Assembly (NCBI GenBank): GCA_035308145.1
Contig: DATGHD010000054.1
Location: 1-6,071 of the forward strand
Reading direction: 5' to 3'
Source: Roseiarcus sp035308145
Lineage (GTDB): Bacteria > Pseudomonadota > Alphaproteobacteria > Rhizobiales > Beijerinckiaceae
Length of the DNA: 6,071 nucleotides
The position numbers and the translations under genes were made by a program. The notes under the pieces are model-generated. The model ran no database searches, had not been told where the DNA came from, and worked only from the letters and a program-made list of their open reading frames with translations. Shown here piece by piece: positions 1 to 4,965 of this stretch; position 1 is the first letter of the stretch, and every line of letters starts with the position of its first letter.

Positions 1-159
1 ATCAGGGGTTCATCAATGCTGCCTCCGCTTGAATGACGAATGAGACGGACCTTATTAAATCTCCGCTTTTCAGGATTCTTCTTTCTTCAAGGATCATCGC
101 CCGCTCGGCGCGCGCCGAGGTTCCTCTGAGACTCGTCGTCCCGTCCAAAAATGCAAAAA
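1..159. other. Non-coding flank left of the inverted-repeat element, no gene recognised
   Basis: No convincing coding region is seen. All three plus frames meet a stop within about the first 42 bases. One of them (3-32) reads QGFINAASA then TGA and could be the tail of a gene entering from the left, but nine residues cannot establish this. A perfect 16-bp palindrome, CTCGGCGCGCGCCGAG, lies at 104-119 and has no T-run on either side, so it is not a convincing terminator. The stretch is visibly more AT-rich than the genes to its right, as is common around insertion sites. Confidence 0.5.
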
Positions 160-185
160 GGGATTTAGTAAAGTGTCACCGTAAT
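160..185 (+). repeat. Left terminal inverted repeat (26 bp)
   Basis: This is the exact reverse complement of 320-345. It begins GGGATTTAGTAAAG at the outer edge and ends CACCGTAAT inward. Confidence 0.9.
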
Positions 186-208
186 TCGATGTTTAAAGGG
201 GAATAGCG

Positions 209-340
209 ATGGTCGCAAGCGCGAGCACGACAGAAATTCTTCTTTCCGCGATCCTGTCGATGGACGTCTACGAGCGAGATCCGGCGACGAGGGATGGGAC
301 AGTATTTGATAAACTCGGGATTACGGTGACACTTTACTAA
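209..340 (+). CDS. 43-aa reading frame inside the inverted-repeat element; possible truncated gene start
   Basis: The frame runs from an ATG at 209 to a TAA at 338-340. A good ribosome binding site (AAGGGGAA, 196-203) sits 5 bases upstream. The product starts MVASASTTEILLSAILSMDV and ends KLGITVTLY. The last residues and the stop codon are encoded by the right inverted repeat, so the frame is cut off by the element's end. The N-terminal part (EILLSAILSMD) resembles, from memory only, the start of a family of larger alphaproteobacterial proteins that begin with an ILSMDSYNRGY-like segment. If so, this is the 5' remnant of a longer gene joined to an IS end. It may equally be a chance frame. Expression and function are unknown. 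Confidence 0.35.
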   Translation: MVASASTTEILLSAILSMDVYERDPATRDGTVFDKLGITVTLY

Positions 341-345
341 ATCCC
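320..345 (-). repeat. Right terminal inverted repeat (26 bp)
   Basis: This is the exact reverse complement of 160-185. It supplies the last codons and the stop of the small plus-strand frame. It lies immediately downstream of pyrG in the pyrG reading direction. Confidence 0.9.
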
Positions 346-352
346 CCCCTCC

Positions 353-1981
353 CTACACCAGCCTGCTCTGCGCCATCGCCGCCTCGATGAAGCTCGCGAA
401 TAGCGGATGCGGCTCGAAGGGCCGCGATTTCAATTCCGGATGATACTGCACGCCGATGAACCACGGGTGGTCGACGAACTCGATCGTCTCCGGCAACAAG
501 CCGTCCGGCGACATGCCGGCAAAGCTCATGCCTTTTTCTTCGAGCGTCTCGCGATACGCGGTATTGACCTCGTAGCGGTGGCGATGGCGCTCGGAGATTT
601 CCGTCGTCCCATAGATGCCGGCGATTTTCGATCCTTCATGCAGCATGGCGCGATAGGCGCCGAGGCGCATGGTGCCGCCGAGATCGCCTTCGGCTCTTCG
701 GATCTCGAGCTCGTTGCCGCGCATCCATTCGGTCATCAGCCCGACCACCGGCTCAGACGTTGGACCGAATTCGGTGGAATTGGCCTCTTTGACGCCGCCA
801 AGCGAGCGCATCGCCTCGATCACCGCCATCTGCATCCCGAAGCAGATGCCGAAATAAGGAACCTTGCGCTCCCGAGCGAAACGCGCGGCGAGGATTTTTC
901 CTTCGGCGCCGCGCGGGCCAAAACCGCCGGGCACCAGAATGCCGTGGACGTTTTCAAGATGCGCCGCCGGGTCGGCGCGTTCGAAAATCTCGCTCTCGAT
1001 CCACTCGAGCTTGACCCTGACGTGATTGGCGAGCCCGCCATGGGTCAAAGCCTCGATCAGCGATTTGTACGCGTCCTTCAGACCCGTGTATTTCCCGACA
1101 ATGGCGATCGTCACCTCGCCTTCCGGATTGTGCAGGGCCTTGCTGACGGAGGTCCAGCGCCGCATGTCGGGCTTCGGCGCCGGCTCGATGCCGAAGGCGG
1201 CCAGCACCTCGCGGTCGAGGCCCGCGGCGTGGTAGACGCCCGGCACGTCGTAGATCGAGCCGACGTCCCTGGCTTCGATCACCGCGCTCTCGCGCACGTT
1301 GCAGAAAAGGCCGAGCTTTCGCCGCTCCTCCCGCGGGATTTCGCGGTCGGTGCGGCAGAGCAGGATATCAGGCTGGATGCCGATCGAGCGCAGCTCCTTC
1401 ACCGAGTGCTGGGTCGGCTTTGTCTTGAGTTCTCCAGCACTTGCGATGAACGGCAAAAGCGTCAGATGAATATAGACGCAGTGGCCTTTCGGCAATTCGA
1501 TGCCGAGCTGGCGGATCGCCTCGAAGAACGGCAGGCCCTCGATGTCGCCGACCGTGCCGCCGATTTCGACGAGAACGAAATCAACCCCCTCGTTGCCTTC
1601 CAGCACGAATTCCTTGATCGCGTTGGTGACATGCGGGATCACCTGGACGGTCGCGCCGAGATAGTCGCCGCGGCGCTCCCTGGCGATGATCTCCTGATAG
1701 ATGCGGCCAGTGGTGATATTGTCCTGACGATTGGCGGAGCGGCCGGTAAAGCGCTCGTAATGGCCAAGGTCGAGATCGGTCTCGGCGCCGTCGTCGGTGA
1801 CGAAGACTTCGCCATGCTGGGTCGGGCTCATCGTGCCCGGATCGACGTTCAAATAGGGATCGAGTTTCCTTAAGCGCACGCTATAGCCGCGCGCCTGAAG
1901 CAGCGCGCCGAGCGCTGCCGAAGCCAAACCTTTGCCGAGCGAGGAGACCACGCCGCCGGTGATAAAAATATACCGCGCCAT
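353..1981 (-). CDS. pyrG: CTP synthase
   Basis: The enzyme makes CTP from UTP with ATP and glutamine, the last step of de novo pyrimidine nucleotide synthesis, in the cytoplasm. The product is 542 aa, the usual family length. The N-terminal amidoligase domain (about 1-270) shows the P-loop SSLGKGL (13-19), KLDPYLNVDPGTMSP (39-53), GEVFVTDDGAETDLDLGHYE (57-76) and GGTVGDIEG (141-149). The C-terminal class I glutamine amidotransferase domain (about 290-540) shows GGFGPRG (352-358), the nucleophile Cys380 in GICFGMQ, and His514/Glu516 in YHPE. All key residues are present. The ATG start is fixed by the conserved opening MARYIFITGGVVSSLGKG, although the preceding bases lack a strong Shine-Dalgarno. 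In many alphaproteobacteria pyrG follows secG, but here the upstream neighbour is divergent. An inverted-repeat element begins 7 bp past the stop and no conventional terminator is seen in between. Confidence 0.98.
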   Translation of the reverse strand: MARYIFITGGVVSSLGKGLASAALGALLQARGYSVRLRKLDPYLNVDPGTMSPTQHGEVFVTDDGAETDLDLGHYERFTGRSANRQDNITTGRIYQEIIARERRGDYLGATVQVIPHVTNAIKEFVLEGNEGVDFVLVEIGGTVGDIEGLPFFEAIRQLGIELPKGHCVYIHLTLLPFIASAGELKTKPTQHSVKELRSIGIQPDILLCRTDREIPREERRKLGLFCNVRESAVIEARDVGSIYDVPGVYHAAGLDREVLAAFGIEPAPKPDMRRWTSVSKALHNPEGEVTIAIVGKYTGLKDAYKSLIEALTHGGLANHVRVKLEWIESEIFERADPAAHLENVHGILVPGGFGPRGAEGKILAARFARERKVPYFGICFGMQMAVIEAMRSLGGVKEANSTEFGPTSEPVVGLMTEWMRGNELEIRRAEGDLGGTMRLGAYRAMLHEGSKIAGIYGTTEISERHRHRYEVNTAYRETLEEKGMSFAGMSPDGLLPETIEFVDHPWFIGVQYHPELKSRPFEPHPLFASFIEAAMAQSRLV

Positions 1982-2086
1982 GGGACTTAAGCTCTAGCCG
2001 GTCCGGATCGATTCGGCGAGGCTTGATTTTGTCTGCGCCGGCTTTCGTCGCCGGGCCATTGAAATGACAGCGTTTTCGCAATGTGG

Positions 2087-2125
2087 AAAAACCGGAAGGC
2101 CACGCCCTCTTCGAAAGGCGCGGCC
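2087..2125 (-). promoter_or_regulatory. Hairpin plus T-run in the pyrG leader, terminator-like
   Basis: Read on the minus strand, GGCCGCGCC (2125-2117) pairs with GGCGTGGCC (2106-2098) around a 10-base loop. The 9-bp stem contains one G-U pair. TTCCGG and then five T residues (2091-2087) follow. No minus-strand gene lies upstream for it to terminate, so if transcription starts above it, it would sit in the 5' leader of pyrG, about 105 bp before the ATG. It could be an attenuator or a terminator against antisense transcription from the neighbouring locus. The T-run is short and offset from the stem by six bases, so the call is tentative. Confidence 0.3.
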
Positions 2126-2141
2126 AGGGAGGGCGCGACGC

Positions 2142-2147
2142 GAGGGG
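2142..2147 (+). promoter_or_regulatory. Ribosome binding site of the PCMT-like gene
   Basis: GAGGGG ends 10 bases before the ATG at 2158 and supports that start. The next in-frame ATG lies about 20 codons further in. Confidence 0.55.
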
Positions 2148-2157
2148 CTTTTAGAAA

Positions 2158-3060
2158 ATGAGCGGCAAAGCCTTCGACGAGAACGCGCTGGCGACCGTCC
2201 GGCGCGCTTATGCGCGGCAGATGCTCAGTCTCGTCGGCGCCAACCCCGCCAAAGCGGCAAGGCTCGAAGAGGCGTTTGCGACCGTGCCCCGCGAAAAATT
2301 CCTCGGGCCCTCGCCTTGGCGGATCATGCGGCCGAGCTACAGGGACTTGGCGATAAGCGATCCGGCTCTCATCTATCAGGACGTGCTTATCGCGCTGGCG
2401 CCCGAGCGCGGCGTCAACAACGGCAGTCCGTCACTGCACGCCCATTGGCTCGACGCGATTGAGCTCAAAGAGGGCGAGCGGGTCGCCCATATCGGCGCGG
2501 GAACGGGCTACTATACCGCGATCATCGCCCATATCGTCGGCGAAAGCGGCCATGTGACGGCGGTCGAGTACGATGGCGATCTCGCGGAGGCGGCGCGGCG
2601 CAATCTCGAAGGATATCGCAACGTCACGCTCATTGAAGACGACGGCGCGAAATGGCCGCGTGAAGAGACGGACTGCGTTTATGTCAACTTCGCCGTCGCG
2701 CGGCCGGCGGCGCCCTGGCTCGAGCAGCTCTCTTCGAGCGGCCGCCTGATCTTTCCGCTCGGCGTCACGCGATCGCAACGCGCCAGGGCGAGGGGCCGTC
2801 TCGCCGCCTATGGCGCGGCCTTCCTGATCTCGCGCGCGCCCGGTAAAGACGCCTTCATCGCCAAATGGGCGGGCCAGGCTTTCTTTGTCTACGCCGAGGG
2901 CGCGCTTGGCGAATCAGAAGAAGAACGCGAGGCGCTTATCGCCGCTTTCGAGCGCGGCGGCGTCGAACTCGTACGATCCTTGCGTTGGAAAAGGCCGCCC
3001 TCCCCGGCCGGCTCCTGGCTCATCAGGCCCGACTGGAGCTTGAGCTACGAGGCGGCGTGA
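2158..3060 (+). CDS. PCMT-like SAM-dependent methyltransferase
   Basis: The product is a 300-aa cytoplasmic protein related to protein-L-isoaspartate O-methyltransferase, the enzyme that methylates damaged aspartyl residues to start their repair. Visible motifs are the SAM-binding motif I HIGAGTGYYT (111-120), the acidic post-I strand VEYDGD (136-141), DDGAKWP (161-167), and a PCMT-type segment VYVNFAVARPAAPWLEQL (174-191) followed by GRLIFPL. An N-terminal PREKFLG (44-50) also fits PCMT. It differs from the classical enzyme in two ways. It is about 90 residues longer, mostly at the C-terminus. It also has NNGSPSLHAHWLDAI (87-101) where classical enzymes carry the ISQP-type substrate loop before motif I. 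The methyltransferase fold is therefore secure, but L-isoaspartate as substrate is only an inference. It is transcribed divergently from pyrG, and the next gene starts 73 bp downstream on the same strand. Confidence 0.85.
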   Translation: MSGKAFDENALATVRRAYARQMLSLVGANPAKAARLEEAFATVPREKFLGPSPWRIMRPSYRDLAISDPALIYQDVLIALAPERGVNNGSPSLHAHWLDAIELKEGERVAHIGAGTGYYTAIIAHIVGESGHVTAVEYDGDLAEAARRNLEGYRNVTLIEDDGAKWPREETDCVYVNFAVARPAAPWLEQLSSSGRLIFPLGVTRSQRARARGRLAAYGAAFLISRAPGKDAFIAKWAGQAFFVYAEGALGESEEEREALIAAFERGGVELVRSLRWKRPPSPAGSWLIRPDWSLSYEAA

Positions 3061-3133
3061 AGAGGGGTTGAGCCGCGAAGACCCTGCTATGCTGAGGAGC
3101 CCTTTCTACGGCGCGCCCTATTTGGAGGCCGCA

Positions 3134-3769
3134 ATGACGATCGGTCGAACGCTGACCATGCTCGCGCTTCTTGCAGGCCTGCCGACGCCGTCGGCGCAAG
3201 CGGCGCCAAGCAACCAATTCCTCGCCCATCTGTTGGGCCATTTGTATCCCGACGGCGAGACTTTCGCCTGCTTCAGCCGCCGCTATGACGATACGTACCT
3301 CGCAGCGCATCCGGGCCAAAACGTCGTCTTCGCCAAGGCGCTCGTCTCCGCCCACTTCAGAGCCTCGTCCCTCGACCGGAAATACGACTTCTATAGCTAC
3401 GAATTGGGCCTCGCGTTTAGGTTTCGCGGCCGGCCGGAAACGCTGACGTCATCGGCCAGTTGCGGCGACGGCCGCCCGAAAGATTCCCTTCGCGACGGCG
3501 CGGTGTGCGCGGGTCCCGCCGGCGCGCCGGATGCGGCAAACGGAACAGCCAGGATGCGCGTCGCCGTCGCCGGGGATCATTCGATGGTGATGACCATCCC
3601 CAATGGGTCGGATCTCTGGGCGCCGGGACCGATCGAGCAGCGCCACGACGTCGTGAAGAACCCGTTCGGTCTCGACGACAAGGTCTTTCGCCTCGATCGG
3701 ACGGACGTGTCGCAATGCGAGGACCTCGCCTTCGACCGGCAAAAGCCGTTGCGCGCGCACGAGCCATAA
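3134..3769 (+). CDS. Predicted secreted protein of unknown function
   Basis: The product is 211 aa. The ATG at 3134 is chosen because GGAGG (3124-3128) lies five bases upstream and because it opens a typical signal peptide. That peptide has a short basic start (MTIGR), a hydrophobic core (LTMLALLAGL) and an AQA-type cleavage site after residue 23. An in-frame TTG at 3068 would bury the signal and is less likely. The mature part (about 188 residues) should be periplasmic or exported. It has four cysteines (in ACFSRRYD, SASCGDG, AVCAG and SQCEDL) that could form two disulfides. The C-terminal part contains DDKVFRLDRTDVSQCEDL. That block and the HPGQNV segment recall, from memory, a family of uncharacterised rhizobial proteins. 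No enzyme motif, lipobox or later membrane segment is seen. It may be co-transcribed with the upstream methyltransferase, but nothing links their roles. Confidence 0.75.
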   Translation: MTIGRTLTMLALLAGLPTPSAQAAPSNQFLAHLLGHLYPDGETFACFSRRYDDTYLAAHPGQNVVFAKALVSAHFRASSLDRKYDFYSYELGLAFRFRGRPETLTSSASCGDGRPKDSLRDGAVCAGPAGAPDAANGTARMRVAVAGDHSMVMTIPNGSDLWAPGPIEQRHDVVKNPFGLDDKVFRLDRTDVSQCEDLAFDRQKPLRAHEP

Positions 3770-3801
3770 AGTCAGGCGCGCTTGTCTCGTCAGTCACCCC
3801 C

Positions 3802-3830
3802 TTGCGCGGAACACAGCAAGAACGTATAAA
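3802..3830 (+). promoter_or_regulatory. Candidate lexA promoter
   Basis: A -10-like TATAAA (3825-3830) lies 17 bases from TTGCGC (3802-3807), which matches the -35 consensus in its first three bases only. The perfect SOS box occupies the spacer, so bound LexA would block RNA polymerase. The arrangement supports autorepression. The transcription start itself is inferred. Confidence 0.45.
3809..3823 (+). promoter_or_regulatory. SOS box (LexA operator), GAAC-N7-GAAC
   Basis: GAACACAGCAAGAAC is an exact match to the alphaproteobacterial LexA operator, a GTTC-N7-GTTC direct repeat read here on the opposite strand. It lies about 100 bp upstream of the lexA start, which implies negative autoregulation and induction on DNA damage. 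Confidence 0.85.
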
Positions 3831-3831
3831 C

Positions 3832-3846
3832 GTTCACGATTTGTTT
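3832..3846 (+). promoter_or_regulatory. Second, imperfect SOS box, GTTC-N7-GTTT
   Basis: GTTC (3832-3835), seven bases, then GTTT (3843-3846) matches seven of eight operator positions, in the opposite orientation to the first box. The two boxes are 8 bp apart. The inner half-sites also form the inverted repeat GAACGT-ATAA-ACGTTC (3820-3835). A second, weaker LexA contact is plausible, but one mismatch makes it less certain. Confidence 0.45.
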
Positions 3847-3922
3847 AAGGCCGCGTCGCAACAGTGCGCCGCTTCTCAAAGGCGATTTTAGTGATTCGCC
3901 GGCGGCCCAAAGGGCGAGGGAC

Positions 3923-4621
3923 ATGCTAACCAGAAAGCAAAACGAACTTCTGCGCTTCATTCATGAGCGCCTGCAAGAATCTGGCGTACCGCCTTCTTTC
4001 GACGAGATGAAGGACGCGCTCGATTTGCGCTCCAAATCCGGCATCCATCGGCTGATCCTCGCCTTGGAGGAGCGTAATTTCATCCGTCGTCTGCCGAATA
4101 GAGCGAGGGCCATCGAGGTGCTGCGCCTGCCCGAATCGGCGACCGTCGCCGCCCCGCGCGGCGGCCGATTCGCGCCGAGCGTGATCGAGGGGCATCTCGG
4201 CCGCGTGCGGGCGCCTCGCGGCGCAGCGCATCAGCCTTTGTCCGTGTCGATTCCCGTGATGGGGCGTATCGCCGCCGGCACGCCGATCGCCGCCATCCAA
4301 AGCCGCACCGCGACCATACCGATGCCGCCCGAGTTCCTCGGCGGCGGCGACCATTTCGCACTCGAAGTCCGCGGCGACTCGATGATCGAAGCCGGCATTC
4401 TCGAGGACGACACGGTCATCATCCGCAAGCAGGATACGGCGGAGACTGGCGACATCGTCGTCGCGTTGATCGATGATGAGGAGGCGACCTTGAAGCGCCT
4501 TCGTCGCCGCGGCGCCTCGATCGCGTTGGAGGCCGCCAATCCCGCCTATGAGACGCGCATTTTCGGGCCCGACCGCGTGCGCATCCAAGGCAAGCTCGTC
4601 AGCCTTATCCGCAAATATTGA
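3923..4621 (+). CDS. lexA: LexA, SOS response repressor and autopeptidase
   Basis: LexA represses DNA-damage genes until RecA filaments trigger its self-cleavage. The product is 232 aa, typical of alphaproteobacteria and longer than the 202-aa E. coli protein because of the linker. The N-terminal winged helix-turn-helix domain (about 1-68) opens MLTRKQNELLRFIHERLQES, and recognition-helix residues lie around RSKSGIHRLI (36-45). A basic, Gly/Pro-rich linker (about 70-107) follows. The C-terminal S24 peptidase domain carries the Ala118-Gly119 cleavage site in GRIAAGT, the catalytic Ser153 in GDSM, and Lys191 in ATLKRL. All required residues are present. The ATG has AGGGCGAGGG (3911-3920) just upstream. 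It is monocistronic as far as visible and faces nagZ convergently. The upstream SOS boxes indicate autoregulation. Confidence 0.97.
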   Translation: MLTRKQNELLRFIHERLQESGVPPSFDEMKDALDLRSKSGIHRLILALEERNFIRRLPNRARAIEVLRLPESATVAAPRGGRFAPSVIEGHLGRVRAPRGAAHQPLSVSIPVMGRIAAGTPIAAIQSRTATIPMPPEFLGGGDHFALEVRGDSMIEAGILEDDTVIIRKQDTAETGDIVVALIDDEEATLKRLRRRGASIALEAANPAYETRIFGPDRVRIQGKLVSLIRKY

Positions 4622-4639
4622 TCGGAATTGGCGCTCTTT

Positions 4640-4682
4640 GAGCGGTTTCGCTCGGCGCTCTTGCGCCGAACGCCTTGGCGTT
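4640..4682 (+). repeat. Three consecutive small hairpins downstream of lexA
   Basis: GAGCG-GTTT-CGCTC (4640-4653), CGGCGC-TCTT-GCGCCG (4653-4668) and AACGCC-TT-GGCGTT (4669-4682) follow each other almost without gaps. They start 19 bases after the lexA stop. No T-run follows on the plus strand, so this is not a standard intrinsic terminator, although such stems can protect an mRNA 3' end. Confidence 0.55.
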
Positions 4683-4686
4683 CTCC

Positions 4687-4748
4687 AAAAAAGGAGGCCG
4701 GCTGGAAACGGCTACGAGGAGGCCACTCCCGCCGTTTCCAAGCCGGCC
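4687..4748 (-). terminator. Strong intrinsic terminator, minus strand
   Basis: Arms 4696-4712 and 4731-4748 pair over 17 bp with one bulged A (4740). Inside the 18-base loop, GGAG/CTCC can add four more pairs. On the minus strand the stem ends GCCGTTTCCAGCCGGCC, followed by TCC and six T residues (4692-4687), the classical stem plus U-tract. It would end transcription coming from nagZ, whose stop lies about 220 bp upstream, or end an unrecognised RNA in that gap. On the plus strand no T-run follows. Confidence 0.55.
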
Positions 4749-4965
4749 AACCCCACGGACCCAGGAGATGCGGCGGACCTGAGCACTCCGCAGGGTATCT
4801 CATGGCGGCCTTAGGGGCCGTCGATCGGACGTTACAGCGGCCGGTCTCAAAAGCAATCGCTTGATGTCGATCGGATAAAGAAACTCTTTGTTTACCTAAA
4901 GGAACGGGGTTAACGAGGAACCCCAGGCCAGAGACCGACCCAAAAGTCCGGTTCGTTTTGGAGGC

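Larger units (their letters stand above)
160..345. mobile_element. 186-bp inverted-repeat element, MITE-like
   Basis: The element is bounded by a perfect 26-bp inverted repeat. The left arm (160-185) begins GGGATTTAGTAAAG and continues TGTCACCGTAAT, and the right arm (320-345) is its exact reverse complement. Pairing continues imperfectly inward for about ten more bases, with a shared GTTTA at 191-195 and its complement opposite. The interior is about 134 bp, far too short for a transposase. This size and architecture fit a miniature inverted-repeat transposable element or an internally deleted insertion sequence, which is an inference from structure. No target-site duplication is obvious (AAAAA on the left, a C-run on the right). 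The parent IS family was not recognised. The right end lies 7 bp from the pyrG stop codon. Confidence 0.65.
4622..4965. other. Hairpin-rich convergent intergenic region between lexA and nagZ
   Basis: The two genes end toward each other across 344 bp. No convincing protein gene is seen: the frames that cross it are Arg/Pro/Gly-rich and have no recognisable domain. The region holds several inverted repeats. These are three small hairpins at 4640-4682, a long hairpin at 4696-4748, an interrupted stem at 4765-4801, a 5-bp stem at 4806-4820, and GGGGTT/AACCCC at 4906-4924. A 10-bp direct repeat GTCGATCGGA occurs at 4820-4829 and 4866-4875. It was checked for tRNA, RNase P, 4.5S SRP and tmRNA signatures, and none was recognised. 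It may hold only 3' ends and terminators, or an unidentified structured RNA. Confidence 0.6.

Noticed and set aside
3..32. QGFINAASA-stop as the end of a gene entering from the left
   Set aside because: Nine codons with no identifiable family. All frames there close quickly, so it cannot be supported as a feature.
104..119. 16-bp palindrome as a pyrG terminator
   Set aside because: It has no loop and no T-run on the minus strand, and it lies beyond the inverted-repeat element.
407..1873. Plus-strand open frame of 488 codons opposite pyrG
   Set aside because: It is entirely antisense to an intact pyrG, has no recognisable domain and no ribosome binding site. Long antisense frames are expected opposite GC-rich genes.
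3068..3133. TTG start for the secreted protein
   Set aside because: It would put 22 residues before a complete signal peptide, and the purine-rich tract before it is too close. The ATG at 3134 has a good RBS.
3893..3897. GANTC site (GATTC) before lexA as a CcrM cell-cycle control site
   Set aside because: A single pentamer is expected by chance at this frequency, and no other cell-cycle signal accompanies it.
4628..4864. Plus-strand frame of 78 codons in the lexA-nagZ gap
   Set aside because: It runs through all the hairpins, is Arg/Gly/Pro-rich, starts right after lexA without a clear RBS, and matches nothing recognised.
4906..4924. GGGGTT/AACCCC hairpin as the nagZ terminator
   Set aside because: The stem is only 6 bp and is followed on the minus strand by GTTCCTTTAG rather than a T-run. 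The hairpin at 4696-4748 is far stronger.
4925..4965. GGTTCG-containing stretch as a tRNA T-arm
   Set aside because: The loop does not continue as TTCRANY, and no acceptor, D or anticodon arms can be drawn around it.
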